Assembly (NCBI GenBank): GCA_963791995.1
Contig: CAWBUQ010000022.1
Location: forward strand, 62,001-126,000
Length of the DNA: 64,000 bases
DNA from: Bog-473 sp963791995
GTDB lineage: Bacteria > Actinomycetota > Acidimicrobiia > Acidimicrobiales > RAAP-2
Direction: 5' to 3'
Below are positions 1-8,569 of the stretch, in pieces. The notes beneath the pieces were generated by a model. It was not told where the DNA came from and did not search any database. It saw only the letters and a list, made by a program, of their open reading frames with translations. Both the position numbers and the translations under genes were made by a program. Position 1 is the first letter of the stretch. Each line of letters starts with the position of its first letter.

Positions 1-2
1 AG

Positions 3-638
3 GTGGTCGTGGGTCGTTGTCTCGAATCCCTCAACCGCGCCGCCCGGGCCGTGTCGCTTCCCGTGACGGTCCTGGTCGTGCTGGACGATTGTAGCGATCG
101 TACGGAGCAGATCTGTCGTTCGTTTCCCGTCGCCGTGCTTGCGGTTAGTGCTCGCTCAGTAGGAGTGGCTCGTCATGCCGGCATCACCACACTCCTCTCG
201 GGTACGGAGGATCCCGCGACGACCTGGGTCTCTAACACCGACGCCGATTCGGTCGTCCCGGTCACCTGGTTGCGCGACCAGTTGGACCTCGCCTCCTCTG
301 GAGCGGATGTGGTCGTGGGCACAGTGGGGCTTTCCGACGAAGAGAGCGACCTGGGAAGGGATTTCAGAGCCATGTATTCGTTGGGTGTCAGCCGAGGCAA
401 TGGGCACGACCATGTGCACGGAGCCAATTTTGGGCTTCGCGCCAGCGCCTATCTGGACGTTGACGGATTCCCAGCGCTGGCTGTTCACGAGGACCGCTCT
501 CTCCTTCGGCGGCTCGACGCTTCGGGCTTCACGATCGTCCGGTCGACTCGAATTCGCGTCGAGACCAGTGCTCGACTCGTGGGGCGGTGCGAAGGAGGCT
601 TCGCCACCGCACTACGCCAGCTGAGTATCGCGAGCTGA
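3..638 (+). CDS. Family 2 glycosyltransferase, 5' truncated by window edge
   Basis: The frame is open to the left edge, so the true start and the first beta strand of the GT-A fold are missing. The remaining 211 residues show a family 2 pattern: a DDCSDRT nucleotide-binding stretch near residue 28, a DAD triplet in NTDADS near residue 79 that would coordinate the metal and sugar nucleotide, and an HGAN...FP...EDRSL acceptor-side segment. There is no membrane segment, so it is probably a cytoplasmic transferase. Substrate and acceptor cannot be told. Nothing in the next 200 bases looks like a partner gene. Confidence 0.75.
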   Translation: MVVGRCLESLNRAARAVSLPVTVLVVLDDCSDRTEQICRSFPVAVLAVSARSVGVARHAGITTLLSGTEDPATTWVSNTDADSVVPVTWLRDQLDLASSGADVVVGTVGLSDEESDLGRDFRAMYSLGVSRGNGHDHVHGANFGLRASAYLDVDGFPALAVHEDRSLLRRLDASGFTIVRSTRIRVETSARLVGRCEGGFATALRQLSIAS

Positions 639-842
639 CATCCTGAGACGAGCGCCGGGCTTGATTCTCGACGCAAATAACTTGTGCTGCTCCCCCCGCC
701 GATTTGGAATCCCGAGCATGTCCCGGTCGCCGAGCGGCTCGAGGTCGAGCTTTACAAGACGAACGATGAAGATCGTCTACTCATTGGGCATCTTTGTCCG
801 ACCAAGGGTTTGCGCTAGGGGACAGAGGGGCAATGCCCACTC

Positions 843-986
843 GTGCTCTTCGACATCGTTGTGGCGATCATCATCGTTGCGATCGCGGCTGCTCTCGGAA
901 TCACCGTCCACCCCATTCTCTGGGTGATTGTGATCGTTGCTGTTCTCTGGCTCTTCGGCCGAAGTCGAAGCCGCGCTCGCGCCTGA
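843..986 (+). CDS. Small hydrophobic membrane protein, 47 aa
   Basis: A 47-codon frame starts at GTG 843 with a G-rich stretch about 12 bases upstream. It encodes a long run of Val, Ile, Ala and Leu, a short His-Pro turn, a second hydrophobic stretch ending WLFG, and a basic tail (RSRSRARA). This would make two short membrane helices or one hairpin with the tail in the cytoplasm. Small proteins of this shape are common in Actinobacteria near stress genes, but I recognise no family. The start is uncertain because the SD spacing is long. Confidence 0.45.
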   Translation: MLFDIVVAIIIVAIAAALGITVHPILWVIVIVAVLWLFGRSRSRARA

Positions 987-1328
987 GGGGCCGCACTCGG
1001 CGACCGCCGTCTTCGACTCCTGGCAGATCTTTGGTGGCAGGGACGACCGAGTGGGCCTCGGCCGCGATTGGCGGATCGTCCGCGGGGGTTGATGCAATCC
1101 AGTCTCAGCAGTCTCGTGGTGTCATTGTCTGATCGCCACGGCCGTCCCGAGCGATCGTCACGAGATGCGGACTCCGTCCCAACTTTGGCCGCACAGTGCG
1201 TCGGGTCTGGCTCTATCCCGCGGACTTCCGGCAACCTAGGTCTGGCTCGATGTGATGACGGCGACCCTACCTGCGGGTCATGGCGGGGGACCTTCCTCCA
1301 CACGACAAAAAAACGGTCCTTTGAGGGG
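987..1328. other. Intergenic stretch with no recognisable gene
   Basis: No frame here has a convincing start, SD and protein. It is upstream of the Hsp20 operator and probably holds that promoter region. Two degenerate matches to the island's GGGACnnnnGTCCC motif (near 1168 and 1287) are too weak to count. Confidence 0.5.
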
Positions 1329-1355
1329 TTGGCACTCTCGGGTGGAGACTGCTAA
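1329..1355 (+). promoter_or_regulatory. CIRCE-like operator upstream of hsp20
   Basis: TTGGCACTC, nine bases, then GACTGCTAA. The classical CIRCE element bound by the HrcA repressor is TTAGCACTC-N9-GAGTGCTAA, so spacing is exact with one mismatch in the left arm and one in the right. It lies 70 bases before the Hsp20 start, where a heat-shock repressor site is expected. hrcA is not in the window. Confidence 0.65.
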
Positions 1356-1424
1356 AATCTCGGTGTCACCGCCAGGATGGCGGGCGCAAGAGAGAGCACA
1401 TGCGCACGTAGGAGGTGATTGGTC

Positions 1425-1868
1425 ATGGCTCTTGTACGTAGTGACCCGTTCCGAGACGTCGACCGGCTTTTCCAGCAGCTTTGGACAGCCCAGCAGAACG
1501 GACCCAAGTCCATGGCAATGCCCATGGACGCCTACCGCAAGGACGAGTCGTTCTTACTGCAGTTGGACCTGCCAGGCGTGCAACCCGACTCAGTAGATCT
1601 CACCGTGGAGGACAATGTCCTCACTATCACGGCCGAGCGACCAGCCCCGCCCCAAAACGAAGGCGTTGAGTCGGTGATCGCTGAACGGCCCTTTGGCAAC
1701 TTCACTCGGCAGGTCGTGCTGGGGAAGACGCTCGACACCGAGCACATTCAGGCGAGCTACGAGGCCGGAGTTTTGACTGTGATCATTCCGGTCGCCGAAA
1801 AGGCAAAGCCGCGCCGCATTGAAGTGAGCTCGACCGGGGAGAAGGAACTCTCCGCAACGGTTAGCTGA
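1425..1868 (+). CDS. Small heat shock protein, Hsp20/alpha-crystallin family
   Basis: A 147-residue ATP-independent holdase that binds unfolding clients in the cytoplasm. The N-terminus (MALVRSDPFRDVDRLFQQL) is typical of actinobacterial Hsp20. The alpha-crystallin domain spans roughly residues 35-135 and ends with the diagnostic A-x-x-x-G-V-L-x-V motif. ATG 1425 follows an AGGAGG at 1410-1415; a TTG six bases earlier is ignored. A CIRCE-like operator lies upstream. In Mycobacterium tuberculosis the hypoxia-induced HspX belongs to this family, which fits the dormancy genes that follow, but here the visible regulatory site is of HrcA type. Confidence 0.93.
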   Translation: MALVRSDPFRDVDRLFQQLWTAQQNGPKSMAMPMDAYRKDESFLLQLDLPGVQPDSVDLTVEDNVLTITAERPAPPQNEGVESVIAERPFGNFTRQVVLGKTLDTEHIQASYEAGVLTVIIPVAEKAKPRRIEVSSTGEKELSATVS

Positions 1869-1878
1869 ATCCGCGATT

Positions 1879-1918
1879 CCGCTCATGGCCGTAGGGAGTC
1901 TTCCTATGGCCATGAGCG
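1879..1918 (+). terminator. Strong stem-loop after hsp20
   Basis: An almost perfect inverted repeat, CCGCTCATGGCC(g/a)TAGGa on both arms with a four-base loop, starts 10 bases after the Hsp20 stop. No T-run follows, so it is a terminator-like or mRNA-stabilising hairpin between hsp20 and the next gene. Confidence 0.6.
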
Positions 1919-1972
1919 GTCGTCGGCTGACGGTGGTTGCGGGTCCAAAACCTCTCAGGAGGACGTTGCGCT

Positions 1973-2332
1973 ATGGCAATCCAGGACGATTCCAAGGTGG
2001 AGCAAAGGACTTGCTTCACCGCCGAGTTGCAAAACAGTGAGAACAAATCGGTCGTCGTGCTGAGTGGCGAAATAGACATCTCCGTCGTGCCCGCTCTCCA
2101 AGATTCACTGGCTTTGGCCGTGGAGGGCGCTGCACCCAATGTGAACATCGACCTATCTAGGGTCACGTTCCTGGACTCAACAGGAATTGGCCGGCTCGTG
2201 GAAGCTTGCAAAGCGGTGCGCGGCCGTGGCCGCAAGTTTTCGGTGACGTGCCCTCCGGGAATGCCACGACGAGTCTTAGAGATTGAGGGCCTACTCGACT
2301 ATCTGGACGTGCCAGCTCATACGCAGCAATAG
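1973..2332 (+). CDS. STAS-domain anti-sigma factor antagonist
   Basis: A 119-residue single STAS-domain protein of the SpoIIAA/RsbV type. Such proteins capture an anti-sigma kinase when unphosphorylated, freeing a stress sigma factor. The core reads VVVLSGEIDIS, then FLDSTGIGRLVEA, where the serine after Asp is the usual phosphorylation site. ATG 1973 has AGGAGGA at 1957-1963; the frame runs 12 codons further upstream without an SD. No partner RsbW-like kinase is nearby, so the target cannot be named. It stands alone between hsp20 and a tRNA remnant. Confidence 0.85.
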   Translation: MAIQDDSKVEQRTCFTAELQNSENKSVVVLSGEIDISVVPALQDSLALAVEGAAPNVNIDLSRVTFLDSTGIGRLVEACKAVRGRGRKFSVTCPPGMPRRVLEIEGLLDYLDVPAHTQQ

Positions 2333-2462
2333 CCCCGTGCGATTTCAGGAGACGAAGTCGACGTCCCGCTCGATCCTGGGGATCCCCCGACCACATATGA
2401 ATGAGGATGGACTGGGAGCATCCGAGGCGAATCGGGATGAACGAAGACCTCACTGACCTCCC

Positions 2463-2504
2463 CCCGTAATGCGCAGGTCGTCGGTTCGAATCCGACCTCA
2501 GGCG
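2463..2504 (+). other. 3' half of a tRNA (probably tRNA-Thr CGT), attachment-site-like remnant
   Basis: The T arm is perfect (GTCGG, TTCGAAT, CCGAC at 2480-2496). Before it lie a five-base variable loop (2475-2479) and TGCGC, a 3' anticodon stem; before that CGTAA, the 3' part of an anticodon loop. CTCAGGC (2497-2503) is an acceptor strand. No D arm or matching 5' acceptor strand exists upstream, and the 5' anticodon stem does not pair. A tRNA cut in the anticodon loop is the usual scar of tyrosine-recombinase integration. The Thr(CGT) identity is inferred from the loop. Confidence 0.65.
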
Positions 2505-2629
2505 CTCGCTTCAGTCTGCCGTCTCGGCACAGCCAGGACGCGTCGTGTTCGGGGTGCGCCACGCGTAGGTGTCCGAGCGACCGATGCGTCTAGCGTGAAC
2601 GACAACGCGAACAAGCGGGGGTTGGAGTG

Positions 2630-4361
2630 ATGGGCCGCGCACGTCATCGGATTCGCAGCATCAAGGTGGTCGGTCTCGCCATGGTCCTGTTGGCGGCCCT
2701 CTTCGGCATCGTCGCGGCCGACAGCGTCTCGGCTGCTGCCAGCGGACCGCGGGTGCTCTACGTCGGGACGATCAGCGGTATCACCACTCCGGCCTCCTCG
2801 ACCTTCAAGACGATCCAAGCCGCGGTCAACGCCGCCAAGCCCGCCGACTGGATCCTCATCGCTCCCGGCGACTATCACGAGACGGGCGATATGGGTTCCG
2901 ACGCGCCGAGTGCGCGCGGACCTCTCCGACGGTTGGTACGGCGGCGTCGACATCACCACGCCGCGGATCCACGTGCGCGGTATGAACCGCAACTCGGTGA
3001 TCGTCGACGGCACCTTGTCCACGGCATCGACTCCGTGCAGTTCAGCAGCATCCGATCAGAACACCCTCCGGGGCAAGGGGCGCAACGGGATTCTCATCTG
3101 GAAGGCCAACGGAGTCAGCGTCGAGAACCTCACGGTGTGCAACTTCCTGGCGGGGACGGGTAACGCCGGCAACGAGGTCTGGTGGAACGGCGGGTCGGGC
3201 TCCTCGAAGATCGGTCTGAAGGGGTACGTGGGCGATTACCTGACGGCGACATCCACGTACTTCAAAGGCAGCGATCCGAAGAATCCGAGCGTGTGCGCCA
3301 CCTGCGCCCTCTACGGGATCTTCTCGTCCGACTCGACCGGCCCGGCCTCCTTGAGCAACCTCTACGCCAACAATTTCTCCGACTCGGGGATGTACGTGGG
3401 TGCCTGTCAGCGGGTCTGCAACGTGACCATCGATCACGCCTGGATGGAAGACGACGCGCTCGGGTACTCCGGCACGAATTCTGGAGGTCGGATCATCGTC
3501 GAGAATTCGATGTTCGACGACAACAAGGAAGGATTCGACACGAACACCGCCCTCACCGGTGACCCCCCGCCACCCCAGGACGGGCGCTGCGTCGGCGGAG
3601 CCTCGACAAGCGGGTGCTGGTTGTTCACCGGCAACACGGTCGAGAACAACAACAACCCGAATGTGCCCATCGCGGGCACGGCCGGGCTCGGACCGACCGG
3701 GACCGGGATGACCATCTCCGGGGGCCGCTACGACACCATCACCGACAACCGCTTCATCGACAACGGTGCCTGGGGAATGGCGTTCGTCCCGTATCCCGAA
3801 GGAAATCTCACCTCCGACGGGCGGACGTGCCGTGGAACCGGCGGCATCGTCGCCACGTCGCTCAAGATCTCCGGCCTGCGCTGCCTCTACGATCCGTGGG
3901 GCGGCAAGCTGTCCGACAACACGTTCTCGGGGAACGGGTTCTTCGGCAACCCGGGCAACGCCGACTATGCCAACCTCGTGGCCGGAGGCGGCCGCCCCGT
4001 GAACTGCTTCTCCGGGAACGTCCGTGTCGACGCCTCGCTGTCCCACGTGCTCGGGCCGGCCACAAGCGCCAACGCGCAGGACGGGCATCCCACTCAGACG
4101 TCGGCAGCGTGCGGGACGCGCACGCAGTCGGCCGGCCTCTTCGGCCCGAACTCCGACGCGAACCTCGCTGTCCAGCTGGAATGCGACGCCGGGCTCTTGA
4201 GCGGATCGGCCTGCTCTTCGGCTCACTATCCCCAGGCCACCACCATCGTCATGCACCCTCTCCCCGTGCTGCCGTCGATGCCCAACCCGTGCGCCGGTGC
4301 CCCGGCCAATCGGTGGTGCCCGAACGGGACCCCGGTGCCTCTTCGCACCGGATCTGGGTGA
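2630..4361 (+). CDS. Secreted right-handed beta-helix protein, frameshifted as sequenced
   Basis: The first part has a signal peptide: basic start (MGRARHRIRSIK), a hydrophobic core, and an Ala-rich cleavage region near residue 38. It then reads FKTIQAAVNAAKPADWILIAPGDYHE, the usual opening of pectate-lyase-like parallel beta-helix proteins. Around 2905-2920 the frame slips by one excess base and the helix repeats continue to the stop at 4361, with many Asn/Gly turns and several Cys. Total length is about 575 residues. Likely an exported or surface protein, perhaps carbohydrate-active; no catalytic residues are assigned. It lies next to the tRNA remnant. Confidence 0.75.
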
Positions 4362-4369
4362 CCTGAGTC

Positions 4370-5807
4370 GTGGAATCGAACAGTGCGAGAACGCCCGCCG
4401 TACGAACGATCGAGACCCACATCTCGATCCTCGTGTTCGTCGGGGACCGGGTCTACAAGATCCGAAAGCCAGTTCGATTCGAGTTTCTCGACTTCCGCGA
4501 CCGGGGAGCCCGTGCGCTCGACTGCCGACGCGAGGTGGAACTCAACAGGCGTTTGGCGCCTGACGTCTACCTCGGCGTGGCAGACGTCGTCATGGACGGT
4601 GAGCCCGTCGACCACATGGTCGTCATGCGTGCTCTGCCCGAGGATCGCCAGCTCACTGCTTTGCTTCGCAGTGACCCACACATCGGGGCTTGGCTCGATC
4701 TCATCGCCGCCACGCTCTCGTCCTTCCATGCACGGGCGAAACGGTCCGAAAGTATTTCGGCGTCCGCAAGCCCCTCCGTCCTGGAACAGAAGTGGAAGGG
4801 GAATTTCGAGGAAGTCAGAAGATTCGTCGGTGTCACCCTCCCGTCCTCGGTGGAAAGTCAGATCCAGTCCCTCGTCGCTCTGTGGTTGACCAGGCACCGT
4901 GCACTCTTGGAAACGCGCATCGCGGATGGACACATGTGTGACGGTCACGGGGACCTGCAGGCTTCGGACATCTTTTGCCTCGACGACGGGATCCGCATTC
5001 TCGACTGCCTCGAGTTTTCAGACACCTTGCGCCACGACGACGTCTGTGCCGATGTCGCCTTCCTGGCAATGGACCTGCAGCATCTCGGGCATCCGGAGGC
5101 AGCACAGACGTTCGTGCGGGCATATGAAGGTCATTCGGGGAGTCGCCTGCCACCGCCTCTCCTGCACTTCCACGTCGCACTGCGTGCCTACGTGCGCGCC
5201 AAGGTGGCATGTCTCCGCTCCGAGCAGGAAGCTGACGCCGCGGACTCGGCCATCGAACTCCATGGTCTGGCCCTGCGCCACCTTCGCAGTGCCCGATCCG
5301 CCCTTGTGCTGGTCGGGGGGCTCCCGGGCACCGGAAAGAGCACCCTTGCGACCGGACTGGCCGAGGAGACCGGGTGGACGCTGGTGCGTTCGGATGAGGT
5401 CCGACGACAGGGACCAATGGGACCCGACCGGTACGCACCTGACGCCCTCGCCACCGTCTACGAGGAGCTCCTGCAAGTTGCTCAGAACCGCCTCGAGCAG
5501 GGTGATTCGGTCATTCTCGATGCATCGTGGATCAGCGCCGCACAACGCGCGAGAGCTGCTCAGGTCGCGCGCGGACGCGCATTTCGAACTTGTCGAACTG
5601 TGTACCCGTTGTGATGATGACGTCGGAGCAGAGCGGATCCGGCAGCGCCTCCGGCGTGGCGACGATGTGTCGGAGGCCACGGTGTCGATTCGAGATGCAC
5701 TCGCGTCGCGACTAGACCCCTGGCCCACCGCCAAACTGGTCGACACGTCGCGTACGTCCGCGACGACGAACCTCGAGTTCGTATTGGGTATGTTGGCGAC
5801 CGCGTGA
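4370..5807 (+). CDS. APH-like plus P-loop (AAA) kinase fusion, Rv2004c-type; frameshifted near 5570
   Basis: The N-terminal half is an aminoglycoside-phosphotransferase-like fold (COG2187 type): ETHIS..VFVGDRVYKIRKPV at the start and a DGHGDLQ catalytic loop followed by ILDCLEF. The C-terminal half is a small P-loop kinase (COG0645 type) with LPGTGKST at about residue 318. Near 5555-5590 one excess base breaks the frame; the remaining 75 residues to 5807 continue the same domain. GTG 4370 starts it, eight bases after the previous stop. Rv2004c, a DosR-regulon member in M. tuberculosis, has this domain order. Substrate unknown. Confidence 0.8.
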
Positions 5808-5827
5808 GGGTGACGTGCGGGCCACGC

Positions 5828-8485
5828 TCAAGGGACGGACGAAGGGCCCGATGCAGGGACGAAGTGAGCGAATCGAGCGACCCGGCGCCGAATCCGACGT
5901 TCCAGCCGTTCCGTCGGGGTGGAAGCGATTCTGGGCGTCTGCGCGTGTGGCGTCCGGTAGAAGCGTGTCTTGGCTAGTTCGACGAGCAGCAGATAGATCA
6001 CAACCATTGCGAAAAGCAAGAGGAAGAAGGTCGTCGGTAGTGGAGTGAATCCCAAGAGGTGAGCCAGGCCGGTGTACGGAAGAACGGCTCCGACCAGGGC
6101 CGCTCCGGTCGGCACGATCAACATGGGCCAACTGGGTCGGCTCTTGAAGAACGGGACCCTCCGGGTCCGGATCACATAGATCACCAGAGTCTGCGTGGCG
6201 ATTGATTCGACAAACCAGCCCGTTCTGAACTCGACATGGCCAGCGTGGAGCACCGCGAGCATGACCCAAAAGGTCAAGAAGTCGAAGATGGAGCTCACGG
6301 GACCAAACACAGACATGAAGCGTCGGATGAACCCCATGTCCCACGCGGCTGGGCGAGCCAGCGCCTCGGGATCAACCCGGTCGGTCGGGATGACGAGCTG
6401 TCCCGTGTTGTAGAGCAGATTGTTGAGCAGGATCTGGGACGGCAACATCGGGAGAAAGGTCAAAAAGACCGAGGCGCCAGCTGCACTGAACATGTTGCCG
6501 AAGTTTGAGGACGTGGCCATGAGGACGTACTTCATCGTGTTGTTGAAGATGCGGCGCCCCTCCATGACTCCCTCTGCCAGTACACCGAGATCCTTGTCGA
6601 GCAACACGACATCAGCGGCGTCCTTGGCGACGTCCGTTCCCGAGTTCACCGAGATACCGACATCCGCATGATGTAACGCCACCGCGTCGTTGACGCCATC
6701 GCCCAGGAACGCCACGTCCTTTCCTGTCCGTCGCGCCACCTTGATGATCCTGGACTTCTGGTCGGGGCCGATTCGTGCGAACACCGTCGTGGTCAGGATC
6801 GCCGCTGCAAGTCCGTCGTCATCGAGCGCCTCGACCTCCTCGCCTTTCAACACTCCGGCGCACTCGAGGCCGATCTCGGAGCACACCTTGGCGGCGACGA
6901 GGCCGTTGTCCCCCGTGATGACCTTGACGTCTATCCCGAGGCGTCTGAGTTGAGCGATGGACTCACCGGCGTCCGCCTTCGGCCGGTCGGCGAACGTCAA
7001 GAAGCCCGCCAGCTCGAGTCCGCGCTCGTCGGCGGCGGACAGCGACGTCACGTCCTTCCCCGGACGGGTGGCGACGGCCACGACTCGCGCACCCTCGGAG
7101 AACAGTGCCTCCAACGCCGACTGGGCACCGTCGGGGACATTCGTGCAGCGACTCAGGACCACCTCCGGAGCCCCCTTTGTCACCACGAGCAGGTCCCCGT
7201 CCGGTGCGACGACCAGCACCGAAGCCAACTGACGTTCGTGGTCGAATGGGAGGACGGCTCTCCGAACGTAACGAGCAGCGTCGGCGGCGACCTCCTCTTC
7301 TGCGGCTGCGGGAGCAGACCAGAGCGCCTGGTCCAGTGTGTTGCCTCCGACGGGGCCGTGATCGGTCACCACAGCCTCGTTGCAGACGAGCCCGAGCAGG
7401 AGAGGACGATTGCTCTGCTGGCCTCGAGGGTCGAGACTCCGTTGGAATGTGATCAGGCCTTCAGTCAGAGTGCCGGTCTTGTCGGTAAAGAGGATCTCAA
7501 TGTTGCCGAGGTCCTCAATCGCCACCAGCCGCTTCACGAGCACCTTCTTTGCTGCCAAAGCCTTCGATCCAGACGACAGGCTCACGGTCACGATGGCCGG
7601 CATCATCTCGGGCGCAATACCCACGGCTATCGCCAGGGAGAAGAGGAGCGCTTCAATGAGCGGCCTCGAGAGCGCCACGTTGACAGCGAAGATGAACAGA
7701 GTGAGTGCCGCGGCGACCCCGAAGAGGAACCGCGAGAAGCGCGACAGTCCCAGCTCGAAGGCCGTCTGGCCCTGGCGTTCGGACAATCCCGCCGCGATCC
7801 GTCCGAAGTCGGTCCGAGCACCCGTTTGGACCACCACGCCGAGAGCCGACCCCTCATGAACGATTGTTCCCATGAAGGCGCACCCTGGCTGATCCTGCTC
7901 GTGACGTCCGGCGAGAGCCGCCACGGACTTCACGACAGGCATCGACTCGCCGGTCAGGATGCTCTCATCGCACTCGCAGTCGTCGACGTTGAGCAAGCGC
8001 AGGTCGGCTGGAACAAGGGCTCCGATGCGCAGGGCAACCACGTCACCCGGTACGAGCTCCGTGACGGGGATCCGACACGTCTGGCCGTTCCGCCGGACCT
8101 CTGCCTCCTGGCGAATCTGAGCTCGGAGGGAAGCCATGGCTCTTTCCGCCCGATATTCGTTGAAGAAGCCGAGACCGACGCTGAGAAAGACGATCACGGC
8201 AATGATCACGGCGTTCGTGCCGCCACCGGTCAGTCCCGAGACGAGCGCCGCTCCGAGCAGGAGCACCAGGATCGGATTTCGAATCTGGCGAAGGAGCACC
8301 GCCGTTGCCCGCACTCGATGCACGATGAGCGCGTTCGTTCCGAACTGGCGGAGTCGCGACTCGACTTCGCTCGATGTCAGCCCTTCGTAACGGCTCTCGA
8401 GAGCCGAAAGAACTTCATCCGGCGAAAGGAGCGCAGCTGAGGCAAGGTCCAGCTCCTGGAGCGGACGACGCGTGACCACGGTCAT
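5828..8485 (-). CDS. Cation-translocating P-type ATPase, MgtA-like
   Basis: An 885-residue membrane pump. A cation-ATPase N domain comes first, then TM1-2 (about 70-108), the actuator domain with TGES at 178-181, and TM3-4 with GIAPEMMP at 289-296. The phosphorylation loop DKTGT starts at Asp335, followed by the nucleotide-binding domain with GDGVND, and six C-terminal helices. The GIAPEMMP and VKRLVAIEDLGN patterns resemble type IIIB magnesium pumps more than calcium pumps; the ion is inferred. ATG 8485 follows a GGAGAG; GTG 8488 is an alternative. M. tuberculosis DosR controls another P-type ATPase (CtpF), which makes this neighbour notable. Confidence 0.88.
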   Translation of the reverse strand: MTVVTRRPLQELDLASAALLSPDEVLSALESRYEGLTSSEVESRLRQFGTNALIVHRVRATAVLLRQIRNPILVLLLGAALVSGLTGGGTNAVIIAVIVFLSVGLGFFNEYRAERAMASLRAQIRQEAEVRRNGQTCRIPVTELVPGDVVALRIGALVPADLRLLNVDDCECDESILTGESMPVVKSVAALAGRHEQDQPGCAFMGTIVHEGSALGVVVQTGARTDFGRIAAGLSERQGQTAFELGLSRFSRFLFGVAAALTLFIFAVNVALSRPLIEALLFSLAIAVGIAPEMMPAIVTVSLSSGSKALAAKKVLVKRLVAIEDLGNIEILFTDKTGTLTEGLITFQRSLDPRGQQSNRPLLLGLVCNEAVVTDHGPVGGNTLDQALWSAPAAAEEEVAADAARYVRRAVLPFDHERQLASVLVVAPDGDLLVVTKGAPEVVLSRCTNVPDGAQSALEALFSEGARVVAVATRPGKDVTSLSAADERGLELAGFLTFADRPKADAGESIAQLRRLGIDVKVITGDNGLVAAKVCSEIGLECAGVLKGEEVEALDDDGLAAAILTTTVFARIGPDQKSRIIKVARRTGKDVAFLGDGVNDAVALHHADVGISVNSGTDVAKDAADVVLLDKDLGVLAEGVMEGRRIFNNTMKYVLMATSSNFGNMFSAAGASVFLTFLPMLPSQILLNNLLYNTGQLVIPTDRVDPEALARPAAWDMGFIRRFMSVFGPVSSIFDFLTFWVMLAVLHAGHVEFRTGWFVESIATQTLVIYVIRTRRVPFFKSRPSWPMLIVPTGAALVGAVLPYTGLAHLLGFTPLPTTFFLLLFAMVVIYLLLVELAKTRFYRTPHAQTPRIASTPTERLERRIRRRVARFAHFVPASGPSSVP

Positions 8486-8569
8486 CACGTCTGTCTCTCC
8501 GTGGGAACGTCGTTGTCCGTGCCATCGCCGAATGGACTGTCAATCGGGCCGACGAGGCTCATTCGAAAC

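Noticed and set aside
1160..1300. Possible DosR-like boxes near 1168 and 1287 upstream of hsp20
   Set aside because: One has a three-base spacer and the other a poor right arm; the CIRCE-like element is a much better explanation for control.
3042..4256. Reverse frame of 404 codons opposite the beta-helix gene
   Set aside because: Shadow frame; the forward strand has repeats and a signal peptide.
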